A stretch of 64,000 nucleotides of DNA from Shewanella holmiensis (GTDB lineage: Bacteria; Pseudomonadota; Gammaproteobacteria; Enterobacterales; Shewanellaceae), in contig NZ_JAMTCD010000006.1 of assembly GCF_025370255.1 (NCBI RefSeq), positions 1 through 64,000 of the forward strand. Direction: 5' to 3'. Positions within the stretch are counted from its first letter, which is position 1. Each line of letters starts with the position of its first letter. The position numbers were made by a program, and so were the translations under genes. Below, piece after piece: positions 7,875-19,281 of this stretch. The notes under the pieces are model-generated. The model was not told the origin of the DNA. It worked only from the letters and a program-made list of their open reading frames with translations, and did not search any database.

Positions 7875-9611
7875 ATGCAGGTAAATGGCATTGTGGTATC
7901 AACAGGTGTTGCATTTGGACAAGCACTCAATATTAGTACCCACCCTCAACCACTTGATCTGCGTTTACTGCCTATTGCCAATATCGATTCTGAAAAAGAC
8001 GCCTTAAAAAAAGCTATTCTTAATCTCATTAGCTACCTTCAAGACTGTCAACAACGGGTTTGTTCCTCTTGCGATACGTTTCAATTAATTGATGCCGATA
8101 TATTGCAGCTTGAAGATGAAACACTTGTTACTGACATACAGCAGCATATTGAACAATATCGCGTCAGTGCAGCTGTAGCTGTAGAACGTATTTTTAACGA
8201 GCAAGCATTGGCCATTGCTGATATTGACGATCCCTATCTTGCTAATCGTAGCCAAGATATTTTGTTACTCGCCAAGCGTTTGATTACCACTTTGCAGGGA
8301 AAAAGTCAGCACGATTTATCAACACTCACTGAAAATACCATTTTACTGGCAGATGACCTCACCCCCGCCGACTTTGCCATGCTGCCGCTTAAGTTTATTA
8401 AAGGCATAGTATTAGAGTCAGGAGGCTTAACCAGTCACACCGCTATATTAGCCCGCTCAGCCGGTATTCCTGCGTTACTCAATTGTCCTTGGTCCAGCCA
8501 AGACAGTCATATTGAAGATGGTGCAGTGTTGATCCTCGACGCCATTGAAGGTGTGCTTTACATCCAACCTGATGTGGACATGCAAACATCGCTTGAACAT
8601 AAGCACGTAGAGCATCTAAAGCAGCAGCAAGCGTTACTGGTATACAAAGATAAACCGAGCCACACCCTTGATGGTCATGCCTTAACTTTACGTGCCAATG
8701 TTGGAAATTTGAGTGATATTAGTTCACTAATGTTGGTTGGAGCTGAAGGCATTGGCTTATTCAGAACAGAATTTTTACTCATGAATGCCCAGGCATTGCC
8801 TGATGAAGACCAGCAATACAAACTTTACTCAGATGCGTTACAAGCATTAAATGGACAAACGTTTTCCATTAGAACATTTGATGTTGGCGCGGATAAAGAC
8901 ATTCCTTGCTTACAACAGCATACTGAAGAAAACCCCGCACTCGGGGTAAGAGGTATTCGTTACAGTCTGCTCAACCCTAAAATGTTTATTGTGCAAACTA
9001 AAGCAATTTTGCGGGCAGCCTGCCATGGTGACATTCGATTAATGTTCCCTATGGTAAGTCAAATTGAAGAGTTGCTTCAGGCATTTGAGCTAATAGAGCA
9101 GGCAAAACAACAACTGGTTGAGCAAGGCAAAAAATTTGGCAGTGTTAAATATGGCATTGTGGTTGAAACGCCTGCAGCGGTTTTATCATTAGAAAGTATG
9201 TTGCCCTATTTAGATTTTGTCAGTATTGGCAGTAATGATTTAACGCAATATACTCTTGCAGCTGATCGCACTAACCTCAAATTAGCTAACTTATATCCGC
9301 CATTATCACCAGCGGTACTCAGATTAATTGCCATGACGATTGAAAAATGCCATCAGGCAAAGGTTAAAGTCTGTTTATGTGGGGAACTCGCAAGCAATGC
9401 AAACGTCTTACCATTATTGATGGGGTTGGGATTGAATGAACTTAGCATTAATCCCGCCAGTTTACTTGCGGTTAAAGCGCGTATTGTCGAGGGTAACTTC
9501 AGTGCTTTTTATCAGCATGCTCAATCGGTTAAGCAACTTATTACCAACGCAGCGATTGACGAAGCCATAAAATCGTTTAACGTAAGCAGTAAACACTTAT
9601 TCGGTAAATAA
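7875..9611 (+). CDS. ptsI: PTS enzyme I (phosphoenolpyruvate-protein phosphotransferase)
   Basis: Enzyme I takes phosphate from phosphoenolpyruvate and phosphorylates HPr. The 578-residue chain has the HPr-binding and phosphohistidine domains with GGLTSHTAILARSAGIPAL (active His188), and the TIM-barrel PEP-binding domain with the RTEFLLMN, NPALGVRGIR, VETPAAV and SNDLTQYTLAADR motifs and the active-site cysteine in VCLCGELASN. The length matches E. coli enzyme I (575). The ATG follows an AAGAGG ribosome binding site. It is presumably cotranscribed with ptsH. Confidence 0.98.
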   Translation: MQVNGIVVSTGVAFGQALNISTHPQPLDLRLLPIANIDSEKDALKKAILNLISYLQDCQQRVCSSCDTFQLIDADILQLEDETLVTDIQQHIEQYRVSAAVAVERIFNEQALAIADIDDPYLANRSQDILLLAKRLITTLQGKSQHDLSTLTENTILLADDLTPADFAMLPLKFIKGIVLESGGLTSHTAILARSAGIPALLNCPWSSQDSHIEDGAVLILDAIEGVLYIQPDVDMQTSLEHKHVEHLKQQQALLVYKDKPSHTLDGHALTLRANVGNLSDISSLMLVGAEGIGLFRTEFLLMNAQALPDEDQQYKLYSDALQALNGQTFSIRTFDVGADKDIPCLQQHTEENPALGVRGIRYSLLNPKMFIVQTKAILRAACHGDIRLMFPMVSQIEELLQAFELIEQAKQQLVEQGKKFGSVKYGIVVETPAAVLSLESMLPYLDFVSIGSNDLTQYTLAADRTNLKLANLYPPLSPAVLRLIAMTIEKCHQAKVKVCLCGELASNANVLPLLMGLGLNELSINPASLLAVKARIVEGNFSAFYQHAQSVKQLITNAAIDEAIKSFNVSSKHLFGK

Positions 9612-9760
9612 AACCCCCGCCAACTATGCTAATACACACTGATACGGTCGTTTTAAGATTAATCAGAGTATAATCAGAGTATTTAGTTGAGCTTAGAATG
9701 TGTTATAAGTTGCCAATAGACAACTATAATCAAAACAACAATAACAAGAGGCTTGCTCTA

Positions 9761-10276
9761 ATGGGATTTTTAAGCCGTATTCGACGACTAATTTCAGGCC
9801 AACCAGAACTCACTGGTGGTATCGCTATTTATGCGCCGGTTTCAGGACAAATTGTGCCAATCGAAAAAGTACCCGATGTGGTATTTGCTGAAAAAATCGT
9901 GGGTGATGGTATTGCCATCAATCCCGAAGGTGAATTTATTCTGGCACCCATTGACGGCACCATAGGAAAGATTTTTGAGACCAATCATGCTTTTAGCATT
10001 GAGTCGCCACAGGGGTTAGAACTTTTTGTTCACTTTGGCGTCGGCACTGTAGAGCTTCGTGGTAATGGTTTTAAACGGCTTGCCGAAGAAGGGCAACAAG
10101 TTAAAGCCGGTGAGCCAATTTTGTCTTTTGATTTAGCCTTCTTACAGGGACAAGTGGAAAGCCTATTAACCCCTGTGGTACTTGCTAATATGGAAGACAT
10201 TAAAGGGTTAGATAAGTCCCCGCAAGGTCATGTTACCGCAGGTAAAGACATTATTTTTACCGTTCAGCTGTCATAG
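9761..10276 (+). CDS. crr: PTS glucose-specific EIIA component
   Basis: EIIA-Glc relays phosphate from HPr to sugar permeases and, in enterics, controls adenylate cyclase and inducer exclusion. Starting at the ATG at 9761, the 171-residue protein aligns with E. coli Crr (169): the phosphorylated histidine is His91 in LFVHFGVGTVEL, with the partner His76. An ATG at 9698 would add 21 poorly conserved residues, so I prefer 9761, preceded by AGAGG. It follows ptsI after a 149-base gap containing a tandem TAATCAGAGTA repeat (about 9660-9681), so it may have its own promoter. No EIIBC permease is in the window. Confidence 0.96.
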   Translation: MGFLSRIRRLISGQPELTGGIAIYAPVSGQIVPIEKVPDVVFAEKIVGDGIAINPEGEFILAPIDGTIGKIFETNHAFSIESPQGLELFVHFGVGTVELRGNGFKRLAEEGQQVKAGEPILSFDLAFLQGQVESLLTPVVLANMEDIKGLDKSPQGHVTAGKDIIFTVQLS

Positions 10277-10327
10277 AAAAGATAGCCCTTAAATTACCTC
10301 ACAGAACTCACGAGATGTGAGTGACAC

Positions 10328-10356
10328 AAAGCAGATATTGAATATCTGCTTTTTTC
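10328..10356 (+). terminator. Rho-independent terminator of ptsHI-crr
   Basis: AAAGCAGATAT and ATATCTGCTTT form an 11-bp stem with a three-base loop, followed by a T-run. It lies 52 bases after the crr stop codon. Confidence 0.9.
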
Positions 10357-10483
10357 ATTTTTGTCATCAATAATGGGTGAAATATCTTCAAACACGCGCC
10401 TTTATCTTGTTCAAGCTTATTCACAATGCCACAATGTTGCATCACACCCCAAAGCGCAGTAAATCATTAAGGGAGTATTCAGA

Positions 10484-12656
<2,173 letters not shown>

Positions 12657-12844
12657 CCAATAACTATATTGGATCAGTTCATCAAGTACTGCATTTTTTA
12701 ACTATGCATAAAACTGATAGGTAGCGATAAACAAGTTCAATAAATTAGGCTGCTGACATCCACCACCCTGATTATTTTTGGGTTATATTTTTACTGGCAG
12801 CGAACAATCATCAAAGCCATTTTCATTCATTATTGAGTTTTATT

Positions 12845-13660
12845 ATGTTATCCAATTCAAAACAAGGTTTAATCGACCAACAACCATTGCATTACACCGA
12901 CAATGGTCAAGGTGATGTGATTGTGTTGTTGCATGGTTTATTTGCTGATAAGCACATTTGGCAAGCCCAAGTGCAGTATCTAAGTGAGCACTACCGCTGT
13001 ATTGCGATTGACTTGTGGGGCCATGGAGACAATAAAACCATTCCAGCAAAAACAAGAAACTTAATTGATGTGGCTACACATATAACGCAGCTATTAGCTG
13101 ATTTAGAAATTGCCCAATATCATATTGTTGGTCACGGTTGTGGCGCAGCAATCGCTGCAGAAATGGTGTTACAACAACCATCAAAAGTAAAATCACTGGT
13201 CATGCTTAATGCATTTATTGGCTTTGAACCAGAAGTCAATTGCGTCAAGTATCAGCAGTGGTTAGACGTAATGAACCAAACAAAAACTATCACAAAAGAA
13301 CTCGCCAACACGATCAGCACCTTGATGTTCGCTAAGGGACAACAGGATATCAATCTTGTAAATCAATTAAGCCAACAGTTAAGCAATATCGATAGCCAGC
13401 AGATCCCAGTATTAAGCCGTTTTGCCCATATGGCTATTTATAAACGTGACACCATGGAGTTGGTAGAGCAATTAACTTTACCGACTCTGGTTATCATCGG
13501 CGTGGAAAATCAACTGAGAACCGTATTAGAAAGTTACCTAATGAGTGATGATATTGATGGCGCAAGCTTACATCATCTTGCTGATGCAGGGCATTTAGCC
13601 ATGGTTGAACAACCTGAACAAATCAATACATTATTGCATCACTTTTATCAGCAGCAATAA
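12845..13660 (+). CDS. Alpha/beta-hydrolase fold protein lacking the nucleophile serine
   Basis: The 271-residue protein has the fold markers of the family: VIVLLHGLFADKHIW (oxyanion loop), CIAIDLWGHGDN, and a C-terminal catalytic histidine in ADAGHLAMVEQPEQ. At the nucleophile elbow the usual G-x-S-x-G reads G-H-G-C-G, so the serine position (residue 98, codon at 13136-13138) is glycine. The acid position is also not a clean aspartate (IIGVENQLR). It may be non-hydrolytic or use another mechanism. The ATG at 12845 is chosen over a TTG at 12833. No operon partner; a hairpin follows. Confidence 0.85.
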   Translation: MLSNSKQGLIDQQPLHYTDNGQGDVIVLLHGLFADKHIWQAQVQYLSEHYRCIAIDLWGHGDNKTIPAKTRNLIDVATHITQLLADLEIAQYHIVGHGCGAAIAAEMVLQQPSKVKSLVMLNAFIGFEPEVNCVKYQQWLDVMNQTKTITKELANTISTLMFAKGQQDINLVNQLSQQLSNIDSQQIPVLSRFAHMAIYKRDTMELVEQLTLPTLVIIGVENQLRTVLESYLMSDDIDGASLHHLADAGHLAMVEQPEQINTLLHHFYQQQ

Positions 13661-13678
13661 TCAGCCACTTAACCTGTC

Positions 13679-13710
13679 ACCTTATTCGCACTCTGCATGC
13701 GGATAAGGTA
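13679..13710. terminator. Strong hairpin between converging genes
   Basis: ACCTTATTCGCA pairs with TGCGGATAAGGT over 12 positions with one wobble. It lies between two converging genes and may act on both strands, although no T-run follows directly. The repeat TTGAGTCAGCCG follows twice (13721-13732 and 13738-13749). Confidence 0.5.
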
Positions 13711-13797
13711 CGACTCTTATTTGAGTCAGCCGTGTGTTTGAGTCAGCCGAGCATACTAGCTGGCAAAGCTTTACAAGACTATAAAGCAAAGTTCAGC

Positions 13798-15024
13798 CTA
13801 ACCATAAAACCAGTAACACACCGTAATGGCCGCAATGATGCCGCCTAAGTCTGCCGCTAAGCCACAACTTAGCGCATGGCGTCCATTTCGAATACCCACA
13901 GAGCCAAAATAAACCGCTAAAACATAAAAGGTCGTTTCTGTGCTGCCTTGAAATATTGCCGCCAATCGCCCTGCAAATGAGTCAACACCGTGATGATCCA
14001 TGGTTTCTAACATCATAGCTCTAGCGCCCGAACCACTGAAAGGCTTCATAATGGCGGTGGGCATCGCATCGATAAAGCGTGTGTCATAACCCATCCAAGA
14101 CACTAAGCCTGCCAATCCTTGCAACACATAATCGAGTGCACCAGATGCCCTGAGTAATCCAATGGCTAACAGCATTGCTAACAGATAAGGAATAAGCTTA
14201 ATTGCCTGATCAAAGCCGCCTTTGGCGCCTTCAATAAACTCATCATAAATGGCCACTTTTTTTATGCCCGCCACAATCACAAAACTGAGAACCAGCAGTA
14301 ATAAAATGCCATTACCTAACACGCTAGACACCTGGCCAATCGCCTCGGCGCTTAAGCTGAGTAAATAAAACATCGAAGCCATTAATAATGACAGCAACAG
14401 CGCGCCGTATCCAAGAATGACGCTATTGAATAATGAGATACGTTGCACAATCGCCACCACAGTTAAGCCAACAAATGTCGATGCGCAAGTTGCCAGCAAG
14501 ATGGGGAGGAATATTTCAGCTGGTGATGCCGCGCCCTGCTGAGCACGGTATAAAAACACCGTAACAGGAACCAATGTCACAGAAGAAGTATTGAGTACCA
14601 AAAACAAAATTTGGGCATTGGTCGCCACAGTTTTGTTAAGGTTCAAGCTTTGCAGGTCTTGCATCGCTTTTAACCCAAGAGGAGTCGCAGCATTGTCTAA
14701 TCCAAGCATATTGGCGGTTAAATTCATACTAATACTGCCATAAGCTGCATGACCACGTGGTACTTCCGGCATTAATTTGGATAACAAGGGTTCGAAAAGT
14801 TTGGCAAATAATCCCACAACGCCGGCTTTCTCACCCACTTGCATTAAGCCCATCCATAACGCTAAAACGCCGATCAAACCAAGCGAGATTTCAGCCGCCA
14901 ACTTTGCGCTGGCAAATAGTGCACTAACAGAATCGTTTAAGACCGTTACATTACCTGAAATCAGCTGCAATAATATGGCAATCGCCGCAGTGATAAAAAA
15001 ACCTAACCAAACTCGATTCAGCAC
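13798..15024 (-). CDS. Nucleoside-recognition (SpmA-SpmB fusion) membrane protein
   Basis: At 408 residues this is about twice the size of a single Gate/nucleoside-recognition domain. The N-terminal half carries MNLTANMLGLDNAATPLG, typical of SpmA, and the C-terminal half carries the SpmB-like GSGARAMMLETM and IFQGSTETTFYVLAVYFGSVGIRN. About ten hydrophobic segments indicate an inner-membrane protein. Bacillus spore-maturation proteins SpmA and SpmB are separate; fused forms occur in many Gram-negatives that do not sporulate, where the function is unknown and transport of a small molecule is a guess. Translation starts at GTG (15024) behind AAGGAAAGGG. Confidence 0.88.
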   Translation of the reverse strand: MLNRVWLGFFITAAIAILLQLISGNVTVLNDSVSALFASAKLAAEISLGLIGVLALWMGLMQVGEKAGVVGLFAKLFEPLLSKLMPEVPRGHAAYGSISMNLTANMLGLDNAATPLGLKAMQDLQSLNLNKTVATNAQILFLVLNTSSVTLVPVTVFLYRAQQGAASPAEIFLPILLATCASTFVGLTVVAIVQRISLFNSVILGYGALLLSLLMASMFYLLSLSAEAIGQVSSVLGNGILLLLVLSFVIVAGIKKVAIYDEFIEGAKGGFDQAIKLIPYLLAMLLAIGLLRASGALDYVLQGLAGLVSWMGYDTRFIDAMPTAIMKPFSGSGARAMMLETMDHHGVDSFAGRLAAIFQGSTETTFYVLAVYFGSVGIRNGRHALSCGLAADLGGIIAAITVCYWFYG

Positions 15025-15136
15025 ACCCTTTCCTTTTTAAAATGGTTATGGGTTTGTCTTCCCAATGCACCCAAGCGGTCACATTCCGTGATATGATCCT
15101 GTTAATTATGCCACGAGAGTGAACAATGTCTGCATT

Positions 15137-16591
15137 ATGGTTCAATTAAATCCAAATTTTATCAAACACATCGCTAATGAATTACCAGAACATCTTTGCC
15201 TAGATGAGTTTATCGCTATTTGCGATAAGCCATTGCGTAAATCTATTCGAGTTAATACCTTAAAAATCAGCAGTGCTAACTTTATCCAGTTAATGGAACC
15301 TAAAGGCTGGCAATTTGAGCCTATTCCCTGGTGTAATGATGGATTTTGGATAAACCATGATGAAGAATTGCAACCTGGTAATCTCATTGAACATATTCAG
15401 GGACTATTTTACATTCAAGAAGCCAGTTCAATGTTACCGCCTACTGCATTATTCGATGGCATATCGCATCCAGACATGATTTTAGATGTGGCTTCTGCCC
15501 CAGGTTCAAAAACGACCCAAATAGCTGCTTTGATGCAAAATCAAGGCCTATTAGTTGCCAATGAATATTCAGCAAGCAGAGTGAAAGTGTTGCATGCTAA
15601 TGTGTTGCGAATGGGCGCAAGTAATGTAGCCCTTACTCACTTTGATGGTCGCGTATTTGGCGAGTATTTGTATGATACCTTTGATGCTATTTTATTGGAT
15701 GCACCTTGCGGCGGCGAAGGTACTGTAAGAAAAGACCCTAATGCCTTAAAAAACTGGGATATTAGTGACGTAACAGCTATCGCTGATACTCAAAAAGATT
15801 TAATTGAATCTGCTTTTCTAGCATTAAAAACCGGTGGAACCTTAGTGTATTCAACCTGTACATTAAGCCAATTAGAAAATCAGCAAATTTGTTATCACTT
15901 GCAGCAAACCTACCCAGATGCGGTAGAATTTATGCCATTGAACGATTTATTCCCTAATGCACAAGCAGCTTGTACCCCTGAAGGTTTTTTACACGTTTGG
16001 CCACAAATATATGATAGTGAAGGTTTCTTTGTCGCTAAAATCAAAAAAACGGCAACCGTTGAGCGGATTAAAAAGCAGCCTAAAATGCAAAAAAACTTCC
16101 CTTTTATACCCGCGTCAGAAAAACAAATACAGGCACTAACACAATATTTAAATGCCAGCTTTGCTATTAGCTTGCCTACCGACAGTTTTGTCATGCAACG
16201 CGATGATGAGTTTTGGTTATTTCCGGATAGTTTCAATACACTTATAGGAAAAATGCGCTTTCAACGTATAGGTGTAAAACTGGCGGATGCGATGAAAAAA
16301 GGTTTTAAAGTCAAACATGAAGCGATACAGGCTTTAGTTGGAACGACTGCAACTAACCCTCATTGTATTGAACTATCAGCCCAGCAAGCACAACAATTTT
16401 TGATGGGCCGTGACATTGAAACAACAAGTTTTAGTATTGAAAATCAGCAATGGTTATCGCAACATCCCCAGGGCGAAATGTTGGTTAGCTATCATCAAAG
16501 CGTTTTAGGTGTGGTAAAGCATTTGGGCCATCGACTAAAAAACAATCTTCCACGGGAATTAGTCAGGGATAATGTTGCCTTCATTGAATAG
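15137..16591 (+). CDS. rsmF: 16S rRNA (cytosine(1407)-C(5))-methyltransferase
   Basis: RsmF methylates C1407 of 16S rRNA in the 30S subunit using S-adenosylmethionine. The 484-residue protein has the family N terminus (PLRKSIRVNTLKIS), the SAM-binding motif DVASAPGSKTTQ, the catalytic cysteines in LLDAPCGGEGTVRK and VYSTCTLS, and a C-terminal PUA-like region (FPRELVRDN-type end: LPRELVRDNVAFIE). I start at ATG 15137 because homologues begin MVQLN; GTG at 15119 would add six residues. It diverges from the SpmA-SpmB gene. Confidence 0.95.
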   Translation: MVQLNPNFIKHIANELPEHLCLDEFIAICDKPLRKSIRVNTLKISSANFIQLMEPKGWQFEPIPWCNDGFWINHDEELQPGNLIEHIQGLFYIQEASSMLPPTALFDGISHPDMILDVASAPGSKTTQIAALMQNQGLLVANEYSASRVKVLHANVLRMGASNVALTHFDGRVFGEYLYDTFDAILLDAPCGGEGTVRKDPNALKNWDISDVTAIADTQKDLIESAFLALKTGGTLVYSTCTLSQLENQQICYHLQQTYPDAVEFMPLNDLFPNAQAACTPEGFLHVWPQIYDSEGFFVAKIKKTATVERIKKQPKMQKNFPFIPASEKQIQALTQYLNASFAISLPTDSFVMQRDDEFWLFPDSFNTLIGKMRFQRIGVKLADAMKKGFKVKHEAIQALVGTTATNPHCIELSAQQAQQFLMGRDIETTSFSIENQQWLSQHPQGEMLVSYHQSVLGVVKHLGHRLKNNLPRELVRDNVAFIE

Positions 16592-16647
16592 CCAGCATTT
16601 AATTTATCGCCTTAAATGTCACTATTTTCTGAAAAAGTGACCCAATA

Positions 16648-16675
16648 AAAAAGCCTGAAGCAATTCAGGCTTTTC
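16648..16675 (+). terminator. Terminator of rsmF
   Basis: AAAAGCCTGAA and TTCAGGCTTTT form an 11-bp stem with a four-base loop. It lies 57 bases after the rsmF stop codon. Confidence 0.92.
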
Positions 16676-16833
16676 TTTACTCAATTATTATAAGCGATAC
16701 TGGCAAATTAATTTTTCATTCGAATCGAGCTTAACCATCTAATAAATAGCGAGTTTATCGGACAAATCGTCGTTAACCCAAAAGAAGTACGCAAATAAAA
16801 CTTATTTTTTAGGCAAAGCTCAAAAACACTGTC

Positions 16834-16931
16834 TATAATTTATACACAATGTCCCTCCACTCTAGCGCACGGCTCTGTAAGAGCCATTCCCCTAGGCTCA
16901 AAACAACTGGATCGTTTTGAGTCTTTTTTTT
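16834..16931 (+). ncRNA. Candidate small RNA with its own promoter and terminator
   Basis: A TATAAT box at 16834-16839 is followed within about 90 bases by a hairpin GGCTCT/AGAGCC (16871-16885) and a terminator, GGCTCAAAAC/GTTTTGAGTC (16895-16923), with eight Ts. No -35 close to consensus is visible. No open reading frame fits inside. The previous gene already has a terminator 170 bases upstream and the next gene is on the other strand, so the transcript would stand alone, about 85 nucleotides. GAGCC of the first hairpin can alternatively pair with GGCTC of the terminator. The rest of the rsmF-tatD interval (16676-16833 and 16932-17039) holds nothing I recognise. Confidence 0.5.
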
Positions 16932-17039
16932 GTCTAAAATTTAATACTATTAAATGTGCAAAAACAGCTGATTGATATGCATTGAATATCTTGATCTGTT
17001 GATATTGATAACAGTTCAATTAAGCATTTTTATTGGTCA

Positions 17040-17828
17040 TTATCTGCCCACTAATTTGGCAGCATCTTTAAACAAGGTGAAGAAGTTTTCTGATGTGTAA
17101 TCAGCCAAATCCTGATATTTTTCGCCGCGCAGCTCAGCCACAAACTCGGCAACATCTTTAACGTAAGCCGGTTGGTTTTCTTGTCCCCTATGGGGAACTG
17201 GCGCAAGATAGGGCGAATCGGTTTCAACTAACAATCTGTCTTTAGGGACTTTACGAATAACACTGCGTAAATCACCTGCATTTTTAAAGGTAACTATGCC
17301 AGACACAGAGATGTAAAAACCAAGATCAATTGCCGCTTTTGCCATCTCCCATGTTTCAGTAAAGCAATGTAGCACACCAGCCACTTTATCGGCTTGGCCA
17401 TTTTTTAACATGGCAATGGTGTCTTCTCTAGCATCACGGGTATGGACAATTAAGGGTTTGTTCACTTCAACGGCTAAAGCAATCTGTTGCTCAAAGCATT
17501 GCTGCTGTAATTGCTTGGTTTCATCGGCATAAAAGTAATCTAAACCTGTTTCACCAATGGCGACAACTTTAGGATCGGTTGCGAAGCGTCTGATTTGTGC
17601 AACATCTAAACCTTCTTTAACATCTAATGGGTGAACACCAGATGATAAAAATACATTATCAAACTGCGCAACTTTTTCACGCATTTGCTCAAAACCTTGC
17701 TGACGCACATTGACACATAGCAAATAATCGACTCCTTGAGCCTTGGCATTATTCATTATCGTTTGCATAGAAACATGATCAGGGGCCGCTTTTAAACGGT
17801 CAAGGTGGCAATGTGAGTCAATTAGCAT
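17040..17828 (-). CDS. tatD: TatD family metal-dependent DNase
   Basis: TatD-type enzymes are metal-dependent deoxyribonucleases with a TIM barrel. The 262-residue protein carries the metal ligands DSHCHLD at the start, the glutamate in AIGETGLDYFY, the histidine in PLIVHTRDA, VLHCFTET, and the aspartate in LVETDSPYLAPVPHRG. The gene in this operon position (after holB and pilZ) is the YcfH paralogue in E. coli terms; the exact subfamily name is uncertain. It is the last gene of the leftward operon from apbC. Confidence 0.93.
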   Translation of the reverse strand: MLIDSHCHLDRLKAAPDHVSMQTIMNNAKAQGVDYLLCVNVRQQGFEQMREKVAQFDNVFLSSGVHPLDVKEGLDVAQIRRFATDPKVVAIGETGLDYFYADETKQLQQQCFEQQIALAVEVNKPLIVHTRDAREDTIAMLKNGQADKVAGVLHCFTETWEMAKAAIDLGFYISVSGIVTFKNAGDLRSVIRKVPKDRLLVETDSPYLAPVPHRGQENQPAYVKDVAEFVAELRGEKYQDLADYTSENFFTLFKDAAKLVGR

Positions 17829-17873
17829 AGTAAAAAAGATGATTTAAACAAATGGGAGGCAGAGCATACCGAG

Positions 17874-18200
17874 CTACATGGTGCAGGTCAAATCACCTGA
17901 TGATAATTCTTGTGCTAATAACTTTTCGATATGATGTTTATGGCTTTCAGGATCGGTTTTAATTTTAATACCAATACCTGCTGGACGCCCACCTGAAGCA
18001 CCTATGGGGTTTATCCACACAACCGAACCTTTAAATTCATTTACTTGGCTTGTATTGGGTAAACGGTAGGCAATGGTGAGTTCTTGGCCTAAAAAATGAC
18101 TTTCTGTGGTTGCAACAAATAACCCAGCCGGTTTTATAAACGGCATATAGGCACGATATAGCTGATGCAATGTATCGTAGTTAACCACCAAGTCGACCAT
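17874..18200 (-). CDS. pilZ: PilZ domain protein (type IV pilus PilZ type)
   Basis: The 108-residue protein is a stand-alone PilZ domain, with beta-strand core GLFVATTESHFLGQELTIAYRLP, GSVVWINPIG and PAGIGIKI. The c-di-GMP-binding RxxxR signature is absent from its N terminus, as in the original Pseudomonas and Xanthomonas PilZ proteins, which act in type IV pilus assembly without binding c-di-GMP. It sits between holB and tatD, the normal gammaproteobacterial location. The start ATG is at 18200. Confidence 0.88.
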   Translation of the reverse strand: MVDLVVNYDTLHQLYRAYMPFIKPAGLFVATTESHFLGQELTIAYRLPNTSQVNEFKGSVVWINPIGASGGRPAGIGIKIKTDPESHKHHIEKLLAQELSSGDLTCTM

Positions 18201-18272
18201 AATATCTTTTACTTCTCTTATGTTAAGTTGTTAAGTGATTTTGAAGCGAACTAGACTCAAGGAGTATAATCG

Positions 18273-19247
18273 TTAAGTAAGTGCGAGCACGTGCCTGAAT
18301 TGTAAAACATAATTTTGGCACAATGCTTGAGTGTTTACATTAGCCATTGTAGTTAATTTATGGCTCATGTGCATCACGTCACCTGCTAATCCAATTACCC
18401 TAGCTTGAATAAGTGGATTTAACTTATTACTTTTTAACACATATTGCCTTAAGTACAAATATAAAACCTTTAAGGCATCAATAATTTGTTGTTCTGATAA
18501 TTTTAATAAACTGTTTTGCAGGTGTCCCGACTGTAAACTGGCCGACCAATCCTGACGATAATCAAGTAACTGTTGGTAGTGTTTTGAGGTCAAACTCTCG
18601 GCCAATTTTATTGGCCCTCCTACAACACCTAAACACCAAGTGACGTCATGGCGATTACCCTGCGCATCAGCTTGAGGCAATAAATCTTGCTGTGCCAGCC
18701 AGCTAATAATGTCATTTCGAGTTGGCGTGATGAAAGCAATTTTTTGGCATCGGCTGGTGATTGTGGGTAACAGATTTGCCGGTGTATCGGTTTGCAATAG
18801 CAGTAATGTATTATTACCTGGTTCTTCTAACGTTTTTAGTAATGCGTTTGCAGCGGCGATGTTCATTCGCTCGCTGTGTTCAATAACCGCAACCCGAGCA
18901 CCAGACTGCTGTGCGGTATGGATTAAAGACTGGCAAAGCTCACGGATTTGATCGACCTTGATTTGACTGCCATCACTGCGGATCCAATGTAAATCAGGAT
19001 GATTACCCGCTTTGAACAATAAACATGCCTTACATTTACCACAGGCACCGACGGGGGTTCTATCCATACACAATGCCATTTGTGCCATTTCGCCAGCCAG
19101 TTGAATACCACCTAACGCCACGTCGACAGGAATTAACTGTGCATGGCTATGTTCATTGCGATAACACAGTCGAGCAAACCGCTCAAATGGGGTCAATAGC
19201 CATGGTAATTGTGTCAGTCTATAATTGGCCTGAGTGAAGTCGGTCAT
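18273..19247 (-). CDS. holB: DNA polymerase III delta' subunit
   Basis: Delta' is part of the clamp-loader complex that places the beta sliding clamp on DNA. The 324-residue protein has the zinc-binding CGKCKAC with its partner cysteines, the conserved RVAVIEHSERMNIAAANALL and KTLEEPGNNTLLLLQT segment, and the SRC-containing TITSRCQK motif. A functional P-loop is not expected in delta' and none is seen. It follows tmk by 34 bases, as in E. coli. Confidence 0.95.
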   Translation of the reverse strand: MTDFTQANYRLTQLPWLLTPFERFARLCYRNEHSHAQLIPVDVALGGIQLAGEMAQMALCMDRTPVGACGKCKACLLFKAGNHPDLHWIRSDGSQIKVDQIRELCQSLIHTAQQSGARVAVIEHSERMNIAAANALLKTLEEPGNNTLLLLQTDTPANLLPTITSRCQKIAFITPTRNDIISWLAQQDLLPQADAQGNRHDVTWCLGVVGGPIKLAESLTSKHYQQLLDYRQDWSASLQSGHLQNSLLKLSEQQIIDALKVLYLYLRQYVLKSNKLNPLIQARVIGLAGDVMHMSHKLTTMANVNTQALCQNYVLQFRHVLALT

Positions 19248-19281
19248 TCTATTCCCAGTGTTTCAACATAATGCGTCACAC

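Noticed and set aside
13721-13749. TTGAGTCAGCCG direct repeat as a regulatory site
   Set aside because: Two copies of 12 bases downstream of converging genes with no promoter nearby; likely a small duplication.
16895-16931. The hairpin with T-run as an attenuator or terminator for tatD
   Set aside because: It is oriented rightward, while tatD runs leftward; the T-run is on the wrong side for tatD.
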